Positions 25,383 to 34,892 are shown, counted from the first letter of the stretch. The stretch: DNA of 52,603 nucleotides from Candidatus Neomarinimicrobiota bacterium (GCA_034716895.1 JAYEKW010000016.1:1-52603), one strand, 5' to 3'. The notes: generated from the sequence alone by a model not told the origin. A program made the numbers and translations.

Positions 25383-25395
25383 GGAAAATATTTCC
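25383..25395. promoter_or_regulatory. predicted enhancer site 4 (GGAA-AATAT-TTCC)
   Basis: A perfect palindrome centred at 25389, about 317 bases upstream of the putative fliL promoter. It is farther than the other sites, but enhancers for sigma-54 promoters tolerate such distances through DNA looping. Confidence 0.6.
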
Positions 25396-25704
25396 GTTTT
25401 CAAACGGGACTGTCAAGTAAGAGGGTTACCTCCTACCGGACAAAAATGGAAATATATGCCTAGTTGTTGATAGTCGAGCGAATCTATTTAATATCCAGAG
25501 TATTTTAAAAATATTTTAAGCAATAATTTTATAAATATAATAATAACAATAATATGTAAGTTAAAAATATGATGGATATCCTGGCTGATCCATTAGACGA
25601 AATTGCCAAGTAGATCAAAATAACGTCTTCTGGATCATGTGAATCAGTATTTCAATAAAAATGGGTAGCTCAAATATGAGTTACATAATACAGTAAAGCG
25701 CGCA

Positions 25705-25719
25705 TGGCATATTATTTGG
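25705..25719 (+). promoter_or_regulatory. putative sigma-54 promoter of operon C (fliL)
   Basis: TGGCATATTATTTGG shares the TGGCAT -24 box and the exact spacing of the other three promoters, but its -12 box is TTGG instead of TTGC. The start would be near 25731, about 78 bases before fliL. Confidence 0.55.
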
Positions 25720-25808
25720 AAAAAAACAGCCCATGATCATGATTTATCTATGTATAAAAATAGCAAAGTGCCCAGAATATTTCATGCTGATAGACTAAAG
25801 GAGTACGC

Positions 25809-26336
25809 ATGGCTGAAGAAGTATCACAGGATGTAAATCAGGAAGAAGAGATCGTAGAATCGAACAAAGGGCTATCGCCTCTGGTCAAGATCATTGTTCT
25901 TGTCATTGTTTTGATTGTTCTGTCCATAGGCGCATTTTTTATTTCAAAAAGCTTGCTGTGGCCAAAATACCTTGCTTATAAAGAAGCCAAAGAGATCGCA
26001 ACTATCGAACAGGCCAAAAATGAAGTTCCTCCCATGGGAATAATTCACATCATCAACAATATTACGGTAAACACTCTGGGCTCTGGTGGTCGGAGATACG
26101 TCATTGCAGAAATTGCTCTTGAGGTAACTGACCAGGTTGTGGTGGATGAGATCATTGCCAGAGAACCTCAGATACGAGATGAGTTCATTCAGTACCTGCG
26201 ACGTCAAACTGCCCAGCATGTCCTTGATCTGAGTTTCCAGGAAAGATCCCGACGTGATCTGACCAAAATGCTTAACGAACATCTTAACAGTGGTCGAGTT
26301 GACAGTATGTATTATGTGAAACTGTTGCTTCAGTAA
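25809..26336 (+). CDS. fliL: flagellar basal body-associated protein FliL
   Basis: 175 residues. An acidic N-terminal tail, one membrane segment (about 25-47) and a periplasmic stomatin-like domain (INNITVNTLGSGGRRYVIAEIALEV, then REPQIRDEFIQYLRRQTAQ). FliL surrounds the stator and affects torque and stator stability. It is the first gene of operon C and is followed by fliM, a common order. AAAGGAG precedes the start. Confidence 0.93.
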   Translation: MAEEVSQDVNQEEEIVESNKGLSPLVKIIVLVIVLIVLSIGAFFISKSLLWPKYLAYKEAKEIATIEQAKNEVPPMGIIHIINNITVNTLGSGGRRYVIAEIALEVTDQVVVDEIIAREPQIRDEFIQYLRRQTAQHVLDLSFQERSRRDLTKMLNEHLNSGRVDSMYYVKLLLQ

Positions 26337-26363
26337 TGGTTTTGAGTAGTCTGGAGAATATGC

Positions 26364-27374
26364 ATGGCTAAAATATTATCACAGGAGGAAATTGATTCCC
26401 TGTTGACCAGTGTCTCCAGTGGAGAAGATACTGGTACTCAAAGTAAAAAGAGCAGCAAAGGTTCTCTCTATGATTTCAAGCGTCCTAATCTTATTTCCAA
26501 AGATCAGATGCGTCTTCTGGAGAACATACACGAAGGTCTGGTTCGTAATTTCGGTGTCTATCTATCTGCCCAATTACGCATGATCGTGGATATGAACCTG
26601 CTGGCTATTGATCAACTCATGTATTCAGAATTCGTCATGTCCATTGTGTCCCCCGGGGCGATTTATGTTGGTGATTTCTCCAATCCAAATAGCAAGTTTG
26701 TTCTTGAAGTGAGTCCCCAATTGGTTGTGTTTATCGTAGAACGACTATTTGGTGGTAAGGGTCACATGATCCCAACGGTACGTCCCATTTCTGTTATTGA
26801 ACAACGTATCATGAGTAGGGTGGTGGAGCGAATTGCTCTTGAGATCAGTAAGAATTGGAAGCCTCTACGGACCTTTGATACGGCTATTGGCAGATTTGAA
26901 AGTAACCCGGAATTTGTTCAAATTATATCGGCTTCCGAACCAGTTATTGTGGTATCCATGGAAGCTAAAATCCATAATAACACTTCCATGATGAACATCT
27001 GTTACCCCTATCGTTGGATCAGTACAATCCTATCCAGTCCTGATATTCAGGAAAAGGTACTGTTTGGTGCCAATGAGGGAACAGAAAAAGAAAAATATAC
27101 TATGGTGAAATCAGTTTCAGGGACACCGATCGACCTGCGTGCTATCCTGGGAAAAGGAAAGATCTCCATTGATGATTTTATGAATTTAAGCGAGGGCGAT
27201 ATTATCCTGCTTGATGGTAGAATGAATGAAAAGTTATCTGTTTTTGCTGAAAACAGACTGGTTTATACCGGTTCAATAGGACAAGCAAATAAAAATAATG
27301 CAATCCGTATACACAATGTAATTATCGGAGATGAAGGTCATGAAAAACGAAGATTTCAACACAAAATTAAGTAA
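26364..27374 (+). CDS. fliM: flagellar motor switch protein FliM
   Basis: 336 residues. The N-terminal LSQEEIDSLL (5-14) is the CheY-phosphate docking motif. The CheC-like middle domain follows (LLENIHEGLVRNFGVYLSAQLR, FGGKGHMIPTVRPISVIEQRIM) and then the SpoA-type C-terminal domain (LRAILGKGKISIDDFMNLSEGDIILLD). It forms the C ring with FliG and FliN. The end overlaps fliN by 35 bases from the preferred fliN start. Confidence 0.97.
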   Translation: MAKILSQEEIDSLLTSVSSGEDTGTQSKKSSKGSLYDFKRPNLISKDQMRLLENIHEGLVRNFGVYLSAQLRMIVDMNLLAIDQLMYSEFVMSIVSPGAIYVGDFSNPNSKFVLEVSPQLVVFIVERLFGGKGHMIPTVRPISVIEQRIMSRVVERIALEISKNWKPLRTFDTAIGRFESNPEFVQIISASEPVIVVSMEAKIHNNTSMMNICYPYRWISTILSSPDIQEKVLFGANEGTEKEKYTMVKSVSGTPIDLRAILGKGKISIDDFMNLSEGDIILLDGRMNEKLSVFAENRLVYTGSIGQANKNNAIRIHNVIIGDEGHEKRRFQHKIK

Positions 27375-28308
27375 TCGCTTCGAATCAATTCAAGCGACAG
27401 TCCTTGAGGTTCTCTCTCAGCTATTTAAGCATGAGTTTAACATTGATCAGTCCCTGATCGGTTCTGGTGAGCCCAAGAATGACATTCAGAATGAGGTATT
27501 TCCCAAGGTTATACTTCAATTCAAAACCAATACGCCAGATCCCATTCAACAGGTTTGGGCACTGCCATCTGATATGGTGCTGAACCTGTATGCCTGGATG
27601 GTCGAGATGGAAGCTGATGAAGCAGTCAAGGATGAACACCTTGAGGGACTGAAAGAAGGGATCGAGCAAATATTTGGCCAGATACGAGCCGTTTTGGATG
27701 GGGAAGGGATCGCACTGGACATTGCAGATCTACAGGTGACCCTGATCGATAGTCTGGATGTGCTGGATCTGGAAAGTGCCCCGGCAGAGGGAACTGCAGC
27801 AGCATACTCCGTCGTAGTCGACGACCAGAGTTATACTGTCAATCAATACCTTTTTACAGAGTTTGCGGCAGAGGGCAATGAAAAGGCTGATACTGCTCTA
27901 TCCGATGATGAAATTGATAATATGCTAAATGGAGAAGAAGTAGACGCTCGCGTAAGTGTTGATGATGATCTTGATGAAGAAGTTGATGTCCAGGACGTTG
28001 AATTTGGTGCCTTTGATGAGAATGCTGGAGTTGGTTTCAATGGACACCCCAGAAATATCGACTTGCTCCTCGATGTAGACCTGGAAGTACTGGTAGAGCT
28101 CGGACGTAAGACCATGCTCATCAAAGAGGTCCTGAAGCTGGGGAAAGGTTCTGTAGTAGAGCTTGATAAAGCAGCTGGTGAACCCCTAGGTATATTTGTA
28201 AATGGAAGAAAGCTGGCTGAAGGTGAAGTCGTTGTGATAGACGATCATTTTGGTATTCGTATCACTCAATTGGCAGGTACAGCGGAACGCATCAAGAGCT
28301 TGGGATGA
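27340..28308 (+). CDS. fliN: FliN/FliY-type motor switch protein with extra N-terminal domain
   Basis: 322 residues, much longer than E. coli FliN (137). The C-terminal SpoA domain (about 238-312; NIDLLLDVDLEVLVELGRK, LGKGSVVELDKAAGEPLGIFVNG) is diagnostic. The N-terminal 170 residues resemble a CheC/CheX-like domain as in FliY, but the Glu-x-x-Asn phosphatase signature was not found. A linker (about 175-235) is very acidic and contains LSDDEIDNML (187-196), like the FliM docking motif. The ATG at 27340 has GGAG nine bases upstream; ATG 27331 would add three residues. Confidence 0.9.
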   Translation: MKNEDFNTKLSNRFESIQATVLEVLSQLFKHEFNIDQSLIGSGEPKNDIQNEVFPKVILQFKTNTPDPIQQVWALPSDMVLNLYAWMVEMEADEAVKDEHLEGLKEGIEQIFGQIRAVLDGEGIALDIADLQVTLIDSLDVLDLESAPAEGTAAAYSVVVDDQSYTVNQYLFTEFAAEGNEKADTALSDDEIDNMLNGEEVDARVSVDDDLDEEVDVQDVEFGAFDENAGVGFNGHPRNIDLLLDVDLEVLVELGRKTMLIKEVLKLGKGSVVELDKAAGEPLGIFVNGRKLAEGEVVVIDDHFGIRITQLAGTAERIKSLG

Positions 28309-28790
28309 GAACCAAACTGAACAAAGCCAGCTACAATAAACAGGGCTCAACTATATTTGCCATCATCTTTGCCCTAATCGCAATACTTGGCATAATGTCG
28401 ATTCTGACACCTCCATCAGTACCGGAGCCAGAAGAGCCTTCACAGATCATAAATACGCGAAGCAACTATAGCGGTTATCTCTCTCGTGTCGTTATAGTAA
28501 CCCTGACTATGATCGTTATACTGGTTGTCGGATTGAAGATGTATCAGAAAAACAATAAGCGGGGTGGTAAGAATAGCTTAGGAATAAATATTCTAGGTAG
28601 ACACTATATCAATAATAAGCAATATTTACTTAAAGTATTAGTTGAAGATAAATATCTTCTGCTTGGTGTATCTGAATCCACTATAAATTTTATTACTGAA
28701 TTAGAAGATTCTACCGATATGGGATCTTCTTCTGACACTTCCTTTGGATCTATTATTGATCTGGAAACCAAAGAGGAAACTAAAGTTTGA
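28305..28790 (+). CDS. fliO: flagellar biosynthesis protein FliO
   Basis: 161 residues. Two hydrophobic segments (about 18-34 and 60-78) bracket a short Pro-rich periplasmic part, followed by a cytoplasmic domain (LGINILGRHYINNKQYLLKVLVEDKYLLLGVSES) with the FliO pattern. FliO helps FliP fold and assemble. It overlaps fliN and fliP by a few bases. The C-terminal tail is acidic and Ser-rich. Confidence 0.85.
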   Translation: MRTKLNKASYNKQGSTIFAIIFALIAILGIMSILTPPSVPEPEEPSQIINTRSNYSGYLSRVVIVTLTMIVILVVGLKMYQKNNKRGGKNSLGINILGRHYINNKQYLLKVLVEDKYLLLGVSESTINFITELEDSTDMGSSSDTSFGSIIDLETKEETKV

Positions 28791-29533
28791 ACCGTAGAAT
28801 AGCCATATTGATCTTGCTTGGGCTGATCCTGATACCGGTTATGACCTCTGCGCAAACTCCTTTTCCCAAGATCAGTCTTGGGGTTGAGGAGACCGAAAAC
28901 CCAAGCGATTTTATTCTTACGATCCAAATCCTGGCTCTCATGACCATTCTTTCTTTGGCGCCCTCTATCCTGATCATGATGACTTCTTTCACGAGGATCA
29001 TCATCGTCTTTCATTTCTTGCGAGCGGCTTTAGCAACCCAATCCGTACCCTCGAATCAGATCCTGGTCGGTTTGGCGCTATTTATGACATTGTTTATAAT
29101 GAAACCGGTACTCTCCGAAATTAATGATAAGGCTTTACAGCCATATTTGAGTGAAATCATCACCCAGGATGAAGCCATTGAAAAAGCAGGGTCCCCGATC
29201 CGGCAATTCATGCTAAATCAAACTCGCGAAGCTGATCTCCAACTATTTGTTGACCTGAAAGGGGACAAAGAGGTCAAAGTACGCGAGGATCTGACCCTTT
29301 CGACGATCATCCCGGCCTTTATCATCAGCGAGCTCAAAACCGCCTTCCAGATCGGGTTTCTGCTCTATCTCCCCATGCTGCTACTGGATATGGTTGTGGC
29401 GAGTGTGCTCCTTTCAATGGGAATGATGATGCTGCCTCCGGTAATGATCTCAATGCCGTTTAAAATCCTGTTGTTTGTGCTGGTAGATGGTTGGAACCTT
29501 ATTGTAAAATCATTGGTGGAGGGCTTTGTTTAA
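28787..29533 (+). CDS. fliP: flagellar export gate protein FliP
   Basis: 248 residues, starting with a cleavable signal-like segment (about 1-22, ending TSAQ), then the conserved blocks LAPSILIMMTSFTRIIIVFHFLRAALATQSVPSNQ and ISELKTAFQIGFLLYLPMLLLDMVVASVLLSMGMMMLPPVMISMPFKILLFVLVDGW (quoted as separate short parts of the family signature: TSFTRIIIVF, PSNQILVGLALF, MGMMMLPP). It is the core of the export gate with FliQ and FliR. It uses a TTG start overlapping the fliO stop, with AGAGGAAA upstream. Confidence 0.95.
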   Translation: MNRRIAILILLGLILIPVMTSAQTPFPKISLGVEETENPSDFILTIQILALMTILSLAPSILIMMTSFTRIIIVFHFLRAALATQSVPSNQILVGLALFMTLFIMKPVLSEINDKALQPYLSEIITQDEAIEKAGSPIRQFMLNQTREADLQLFVDLKGDKEVKVREDLTLSTIIPAFIISELKTAFQIGFLLYLPMLLLDMVVASVLLSMGMMMLPPVMISMPFKILLFVLVDGWNLIVKSLVEGFV

Positions 29534-29803
29534 ATGACTTCAGAATATGTTCTTTACCTGAGTAGAGAAACCCTGAGCACTGCTATCCTGATATTGTCTC
29601 CCCTGTTGGGAGCTGGCCTACTGGTTGGTCTTACGGTTGGTGTATTTCAAGCAGTGACCCAAATTAATGAAATGACCCTGACCTTTATCCCCAAAATGGC
29701 AGCCGTCGGATTGGTATTGATGCTGTTGATCCCCTGGTTTCTGGATATTCTATTGTCCTTCACTCGTGAACTCTATGCCCAGATCCCATTAATGGTGAAT
29801 TAA
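29534..29803 (+). CDS. fliQ: flagellar export gate protein FliQ
   Basis: 89 residues with two membrane segments, the standard size. The block VGVFQAVTQINEMTLTFIPK is the FliQ signature. Four copies pack around the FliP/FliR core of the export gate. It starts directly after fliP and its TAA overlaps the fliR ATG. Confidence 0.95.
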   Translation: MTSEYVLYLSRETLSTAILILSPLLGAGLLVGLTVGVFQAVTQINEMTLTFIPKMAAVGLVLMLLIPWFLDILLSFTRELYAQIPLMVN

Positions 29804-30588
29804 TGTTTGAATTGATCGACAGAGTAGCCTTGGTGTTACCAGCTTTCCTGCTGACCTTTGTTCGACTTTCCGGTTTAGTGATGGTAATGCCGATTCTCAG
29901 TTACCCGATGATCACCAATAGAGTGCGTATCGCTCTTGCTTTCTTGATGAGCTTCATCTTATTTCCACTTATCGAACAGCAGGAACTCATGTTTGAGACC
30001 AACTTCGCCTTGGTTTTGTCAGTTATGCAGGAATTACTCATTGGGCTTATGCTCGGTTTGGGCACTCGTGTGATCTTTGAGTCCATTAATTGGGCTGGTG
30101 CCATCATCGGTCGACAAATGGGTATTGCCATGGCGAACGTCATGGATCCTACCAGCACGGGTCAGATGCCGATCATAAGTCAATTCTGGCTACTGGTTGT
30201 AGTTGCTTTCTTTTTTGCGGTGAACGGGCATCACATGCTCTTTGAAACCCTCTATCGAAATTTTATTATCGTGCCTGTGGGGACAGGAGTGCTAAGCCCA
30301 GACTCCGGAAGCCTCTTAATAGGTACTGGAGCAACAGCCTTTTCACATGCTTTTCAATTTGCTGCTCCGGCTATTGTTTTTTTGTTAATGGTGGATACAG
30401 CTATTGCCTTTACAGCCCGGATCATGCCCCAGATGAACATCTTTATGGTAACCCTGCCACTAAAGATTGCCACCGGGTTGTTAGTTCTGATCATCTCATT
30501 GGATATGTTTGAAATGTTGTTCGATATTGTCTATCAGGATATGCAAGAATACCTGTTCAATACTATGCATGCATTGAAAGGGGCTTGA
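29803..30588 (+). CDS. fliR: flagellar export gate protein FliR
   Basis: 261 residues with about six hydrophobic segments. Recognised parts are FVRLSGLVMVMPILS near the N-terminus, the ESINWAGAIIGRQMGIAMANVMDP block and ARIMPQMNIFMVTLPLKI near the end. It completes the FliPQR gate. Translation couples to fliQ. Confidence 0.95.
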   Translation: MFELIDRVALVLPAFLLTFVRLSGLVMVMPILSYPMITNRVRIALAFLMSFILFPLIEQQELMFETNFALVLSVMQELLIGLMLGLGTRVIFESINWAGAIIGRQMGIAMANVMDPTSTGQMPIISQFWLLVVVAFFFAVNGHHMLFETLYRNFIIVPVGTGVLSPDSGSLLIGTGATAFSHAFQFAAPAIVFLLMVDTAIAFTARIMPQMNIFMVTLPLKIATGLLVLIISLDMFEMLFDIVYQDMQEYLFNTMHALKGA

Positions 30589-30592
30589 GGCA

Positions 30593-31681
30593 ATGGCCGA
30601 ACAGCAAGCAGCCCAGGATAAAACCGAACAAGCGACCCCGAAACGGCTGGAAGAAGCCAAGGATAAGGGAAATGTCGCCAAAAGTCAGGATTTAAATTCT
30701 GTGGTACTTTTGTTTGCTGGAATCTTTGGTCTAACCTATTCAGCGAATGAGATCATTACTGTCTTTATGAACTTTACCATGAATGTCTATAACAATGCAG
30801 TTGAAATGGATATCACAAAAGATACGGTCTCTTTTTACAGTGCAGAATTCATGAAAACATATGCAGGTATCCTGGGACCCATCATGCTGGTGCTTTTCTT
30901 TGCGGCACTGGCGGTTAACTACGTTCAGGTTGGGGTAATGGTTGCTAAAAAAGCACTTGTTCCGAAATTTGAGAAGATCAACCCTGCCAAAGGTTTTAAA
31001 CGAATGTTTTCTACTCGTTCGCTGGTAGAATTAGCCAAAGGTGTTCTGAAGATCAGTCTGGTTGCTTACGTGGGTGTTTCAGTAATTCGCTCATATATTG
31101 ATGAATTCTGGCTACTGGCATTTGATACAGTACCGGGGACATTGTCCTTCTTGGGAGAAGTGTTGTATAGCATGACCGTTAAGATCGGACTTCTGCTGAT
31201 CATTATTGGGGTAGCTGATTTTGCTTACCAGAAGTATGACCATGCAAAAAATCTGAAAATGACCAAACAGGAAGTCAAGGAAGAATCCAAACAGTATGAG
31301 GGTAACGCTGAGGTTAAAGGCAAAATTAAACAGGCTCAACTCGCCGCCTCCCGAGCCAGGATGCTAACAGTGGTACCGGATGCCACGGTTGTGGTTACCA
31401 ATCCGACCTTCATTGCCATTGCCATTAAGTATGACCCAAAATCCAAGGCTGATGCACCTAAAGTATTGGCCAAGGGAAAACGTAAATTAGCCCAAAAGAT
31501 CAAAGAGATCGCCAGAGCTAACAGTATCCCCGTTATCGAGAATAAGGCTTTGGCTCGAGGTCTCTACGATTATGCCCAACCCGGCAGCGAGATTCCAGTC
31601 TTTTTCTATGAAGCGATTGCTGAGATCCTTGCTGAAGTATATAAAATGAATAAAAATAAAGTTCCCAGAGCAGTTGCTTGA
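30593..31681 (+). CDS. flhB: flagellar export switch protein FlhB (NPTF variant)
   Basis: 362 residues. The N-terminus (DKTEQATPKRLEEAKDKGNVAKS) is diagnostic, followed by four membrane segments and the cytoplasmic domain. The autocleavage motif NPTH reads NPTF (270-273): Asn and Pro, between which cleavage occurs, and Thr are kept, His is replaced by Phe. FlhB changes export specificity from rod/hook to filament proteins after sensing FliK. It starts four bases after fliR. Confidence 0.95.
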   Translation: MAEQQAAQDKTEQATPKRLEEAKDKGNVAKSQDLNSVVLLFAGIFGLTYSANEIITVFMNFTMNVYNNAVEMDITKDTVSFYSAEFMKTYAGILGPIMLVLFFAALAVNYVQVGVMVAKKALVPKFEKINPAKGFKRMFSTRSLVELAKGVLKISLVAYVGVSVIRSYIDEFWLLAFDTVPGTLSFLGEVLYSMTVKIGLLLIIIGVADFAYQKYDHAKNLKMTKQEVKEESKQYEGNAEVKGKIKQAQLAASRARMLTVVPDATVVVTNPTFIAIAIKYDPKSKADAPKVLAKGKRKLAQKIKEIARANSIPVIENKALARGLYDYAQPGSEIPVFFYEAIAEILAEVYKMNKNKVPRAVA

Positions 31682-31693
31682 GGTTAACTGAAG

Positions 31694-33742
31694 ATGACTA
31701 AAAAAAACAATTTCAGCAATCTCGTTTTAGCCGGTGCCATTGTAATGATCCTGGGTATCATGATACTTCCCTTACCAACATTTTTAATGGATGTCATGTT
31801 GGTGATGAATATTTGCGGTGCCCTGATCATTCTATTCGTAGCTCTTTATGTATTAAAACCACTCGAATTCTCGGTGTTCCCGGGCTTACTGTTGGTCGTT
31901 ACCCTTTTCAGGCTCTCACTGAATGTTGCTACTACCCGTTTGATTCTTGGGGATGGGTATGCTGGAGAGATCATCAATTCATTTGGAAATTTCGTTGTTC
32001 AGGGGAACTATGTCGTAGGAACTGTGGTCTTTCTGATACTGGTTATTATAAATTTTGTTGTTATCACAAAGGGTTCCACCCGTATCGCTGAGGTTTCAGC
32101 TAGATTTACCCTGGATGCTATGCCTGGGAAGCAGATGGCCATTGATGCTGACCTCAATGCCGGTTTGCTGGATGATCGTGAAGCCAAAGCCAGGCGCGAA
32201 GAAATTGCGTCTGAGGCTGACTTTTATGGCGCTATGGATGGCGCTGCAAAATTTGTTCGCGGTGATGCAATCGCTGGATTGCTCATTACCGGTGTCAACA
32301 TTATAGGTGGTTTAACAATTGGGGTTTTGCAGCGTGGCATGTCAATTGGCGAAGCAGCCTCACTATATTCACTTATGACCATTGGTGATGGTCTGGTTGC
32401 CCAGATTCCGGCTTTAATAATTTCGACGGCTTCTGCTATTATTATTACACGGGCCACGGGTAAATCACAACTGGGAGTGGAGATCGCTAAACAACTGGGT
32501 AATGAGCCTAAGGCTGCTTTTATCACTGCTGCTGTGCTCTTTATGCTTGGTATAGTACCGGGCCTACCGTTTATCCCCTTTATTTTGATGGCTTTACTGG
32601 CAGCGGGTTTCGGTTTTTCAGCACAGAAAGCCCGAAATCAAACCGAACGTGAACGACAGGAGGCTGAGGAAGAGATCCCTGAACCAGCTGTTGAAGAAAA
32701 GATCGAAGAATATCTGCATCCTGATCGATTTGAGATTGAGATTGGTTACGGTTTGATTCCCATGGTCGATGCAGGGCAAGGTGGAAATCTATTAAATAAA
32801 ATATCAACCATTCGGAAAACTATTGCTCTGGAACTTGGCTTGATCGTGCCACCCATCAGGATTCGTGATAATATCCAACTGAAATCCAATGCTTATGTAT
32901 TCAAGATCAACGGCATCGCCATCGCAGAAGCGACCGTTATGATGAATTATTTTCTGGTATTGCATCCTGATGATCGGATCGATCTCCAGGGTATTAAGAC
33001 CACTGAACCCACCTTTGGCTTACCAGCTCTCTGGATTAATGAAAAAGAGCGTGATAAGGCAGAGATGTCAGGTTACACAGTGGTTGAAGCGCCGGCTGTG
33101 ATTGCCACCCATCTTATTGAAGTCCTGAAGGCAAATGCCTACAAGCTGTTAGACAGACAGGAAACCCAACGGATGCTGGATCATTTAAAAGAAAGCCATG
33201 CTGCTGTTATCGATGGCCTTGTTCCTGATGTTATTCCGCTGGGAGTGGTGACAAAAGTACTCAAAAACCTACTCCGGGAAAAATTGCCAATCCGAAATTT
33301 AGTGACCATTCTTGAAACAGTTGCAGACTATGGCGGCATGACCAAAGATCCTGATATACTGACAGAATATGTACGTGCATCTCTTTCCGATATAATTACA
33401 GCGAACTATAAACAGAATAGCGGCCAGGTTACCATTGCCACTTTCGAGCCTCAACTTGAAGATAAAATTGCCGGTTTTGTAAAAAATGGTAACGCACAAG
33501 CCTTTAACCTCGGTTTTTCACCTGCTGAAGTAAACAAGATATTCGATTCTATCGGTGAAAAAGTTCAAGCCATGTTGACTGAAGGTTCCCGCCCAGCATT
33601 ATTGGTCAGTCCCCAGATCAGGCGACATGTAAAAAATTTCATAGATCAGGTTTTACCAGATGTCTCAGTGCTTTCCTACGCCGAGTTAACATCTGACACT
33701 AATCTTAAATCAGTCGGAGCAGTGAGGTATCCCAATGGATAA
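31694..33742 (+). CDS. flhA: flagellar export gate protein FlhA
   Basis: 682 residues. The N-terminal half has about eight membrane segments with the conserved FHIPEP-like region (GSTRIAEVSARFTLDAMPGKQMAIDADLNAG, quoted in part: LDAMPGKQMAIDADLNAG) and the proton-path residues around it. The C-terminal cytoplasmic domain (about 330-682) forms the substrate-docking ring. It powers proton-driven export together with FliI. It overlaps flhF by eight bases. Confidence 0.97.
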   Translation: MTKKNNFSNLVLAGAIVMILGIMILPLPTFLMDVMLVMNICGALIILFVALYVLKPLEFSVFPGLLLVVTLFRLSLNVATTRLILGDGYAGEIINSFGNFVVQGNYVVGTVVFLILVIINFVVITKGSTRIAEVSARFTLDAMPGKQMAIDADLNAGLLDDREAKARREEIASEADFYGAMDGAAKFVRGDAIAGLLITGVNIIGGLTIGVLQRGMSIGEAASLYSLMTIGDGLVAQIPALIISTASAIIITRATGKSQLGVEIAKQLGNEPKAAFITAAVLFMLGIVPGLPFIPFILMALLAAGFGFSAQKARNQTERERQEAEEEIPEPAVEEKIEEYLHPDRFEIEIGYGLIPMVDAGQGGNLLNKISTIRKTIALELGLIVPPIRIRDNIQLKSNAYVFKINGIAIAEATVMMNYFLVLHPDDRIDLQGIKTTEPTFGLPALWINEKERDKAEMSGYTVVEAPAVIATHLIEVLKANAYKLLDRQETQRMLDHLKESHAAVIDGLVPDVIPLGVVTKVLKNLLREKLPIRNLVTILETVADYGGMTKDPDILTEYVRASLSDIITANYKQNSGQVTIATFEPQLEDKIAGFVKNGNAQAFNLGFSPAEVNKIFDSIGEKVQAMLTEGSRPALLVSPQIRRHVKNFIDQVLPDVSVLSYAELTSDTNLKSVGAVRYPNG

Positions 33743-34892
33743 CAGAGCAAACAGTGGACAAGATATGCAGAAGATCTTAAGCCAGGCAAGACGCGAATCA
33801 GCCAAGGCAGAGGTCATAGCCCGCATTTCCAAGATCAATTCAGAAAAATTGAATGGCAGAACCGAGTATCATCCTGACGGTAACCCACACTCACTGGATA
33901 ATATGACTGCAGCTGCAGCTCTGAAATCAAATGATCCTGAAGCTCAGCAGTTCAGAGAATACTTGACCTCGCTTATTGATAAACGGGAAACAGATTCCAG
34001 CATGCCTGATGCAGCATTGGAACAGGAATTACGATCCTTACGGCGTGAATTGGATCGAGCTCAGCGAGCTCTAAAGCGGGCAGATATTCATGATTTTCCA
34101 TATCCCTTTGGCGGAGTTCATCAGAAGCTTGTCAATTCCGGGCTGTCAAAATCCCATGCGGCCATGCTGGTCAGGCGTGCGCAATCACATCTGAGTGATG
34201 AGCATATGGTAGGTGAACGTCACGCATTTCACATCATCCAGAGTGAGATATCAACTCTGTTTCAGGGTTACCAGACCTATGTGAAAAAACCTAAAGAGGG
34301 ACCCCGTGTAACGGTCTTAATGGGACCCACAGGCGTTGGGAAAACGACAACGATCATGAAGCTGGCATCCAAACCAGGTCTCATGGGAGCAAAAAGGGTG
34401 GCGATCATATCCACCGATTGTTACCGGATGGCTGCCAGTAGTGAACTCGAAGTATTCTCTCAGATCACAACAATTCCTTTTCATAAAACCAGTAATCTGG
34501 AAGAATTGGAAAAAGTGATGGCAACTTTACAGGAATACGATCTGATCCTTGTGGATACTCCCGCTCGAAGTCCCTCATTTCACGGATATATCCAGGAGAT
34601 GCAGAATTATTTCAACGTACTCAACCCCACGGATATTTTATTAACCCTCAGCATGGCAACAGATCTGGATGATCTCTTTATGTCAACAGGTCTTTTCATG
34701 GCCTTGAAACCAACAGGATTGATCTATTCCAAATTGGATGAAACCTGTCGTCAAGGGAAAATGGTGACCTTGGCGGCCGAGATTGGATTACCGATCGCCT
34801 TTGTTTGTGATGGACAGAAAATCCCCGAAACAATTCACATTCCCAATGGAATATACATCTGGGATAAACTGATTAACGCTCTGGACAACTAA
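33735..34892 (+). CDS. flhF: flagellar SRP-like GTPase FlhF with altered G3 motif
   Basis: 385 residues. A basic, disordered N-terminal B domain is followed by the N and G domains of SRP GTPases: P loop GPTGVGKT (197-204), STDCYRMAA, and SKLDE in place of TKLDE (G4). The G3 region reads DTPARS (274-279), whereas the usual form is DTAGR or DTVGM, so the G3 Gly is replaced by Ala. FlhF sets flagellar position and number, often at the pole, together with FlhG. Its stop overlaps the flhG start. Confidence 0.93.
   Translation: MDNRANSGQDMQKILSQARRESAKAEVIARISKINSEKLNGRTEYHPDGNPHSLDNMTAAAALKSNDPEAQQFREYLTSLIDKRETDSSMPDAALEQELRSLRRELDRAQRALKRADIHDFPYPFGGVHQKLVNSGLSKSHAAMLVRRAQSHLSDEHMVGERHAFHIIQSEISTLFQGYQTYVKKPKEGPRVTVLMGPTGVGKTTTIMKLASKPGLMGAKRVAIISTDCYRMAASSELEVFSQITTIPFHKTSNLEELEKVMATLQEYDLILVDTPARSPSFHGYIQEMQNYFNVLNPTDILLTLSMATDLDDLFMSTGLFMALKPTGLIYSKLDETCRQGKMVTLAAEIGLPIAFVCDGQKIPETIHIPNGIYIWDKLINALDN

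Larger units (their letters stand above)
25315..25704. other. A/T-rich intergenic region between motB and fliL operons
   Basis: About 390 bases, very A/T-rich around 25500-25570. No frame longer than about 15 codons is convincing. It holds one perfect GGAA-N5-TTCC palindrome at 25383 and a weaker one at 25363; no insertion sequence ends or tRNA were seen. It is the longest gene-free stretch in the window, and might contain remains of a lost gene, but nothing can be named. Confidence 0.6.

Noticed and set aside
25569-25613. Tiny frame of 14 codons in the gap before fliL
   Set aside because: No ribosome binding site, too short and isolated.
27340-27850. Active CheC/CheX phosphatase domain in FliN
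   Set aside because: The required Glu-x-x-Asn pair could not be found in the N-terminal domain.
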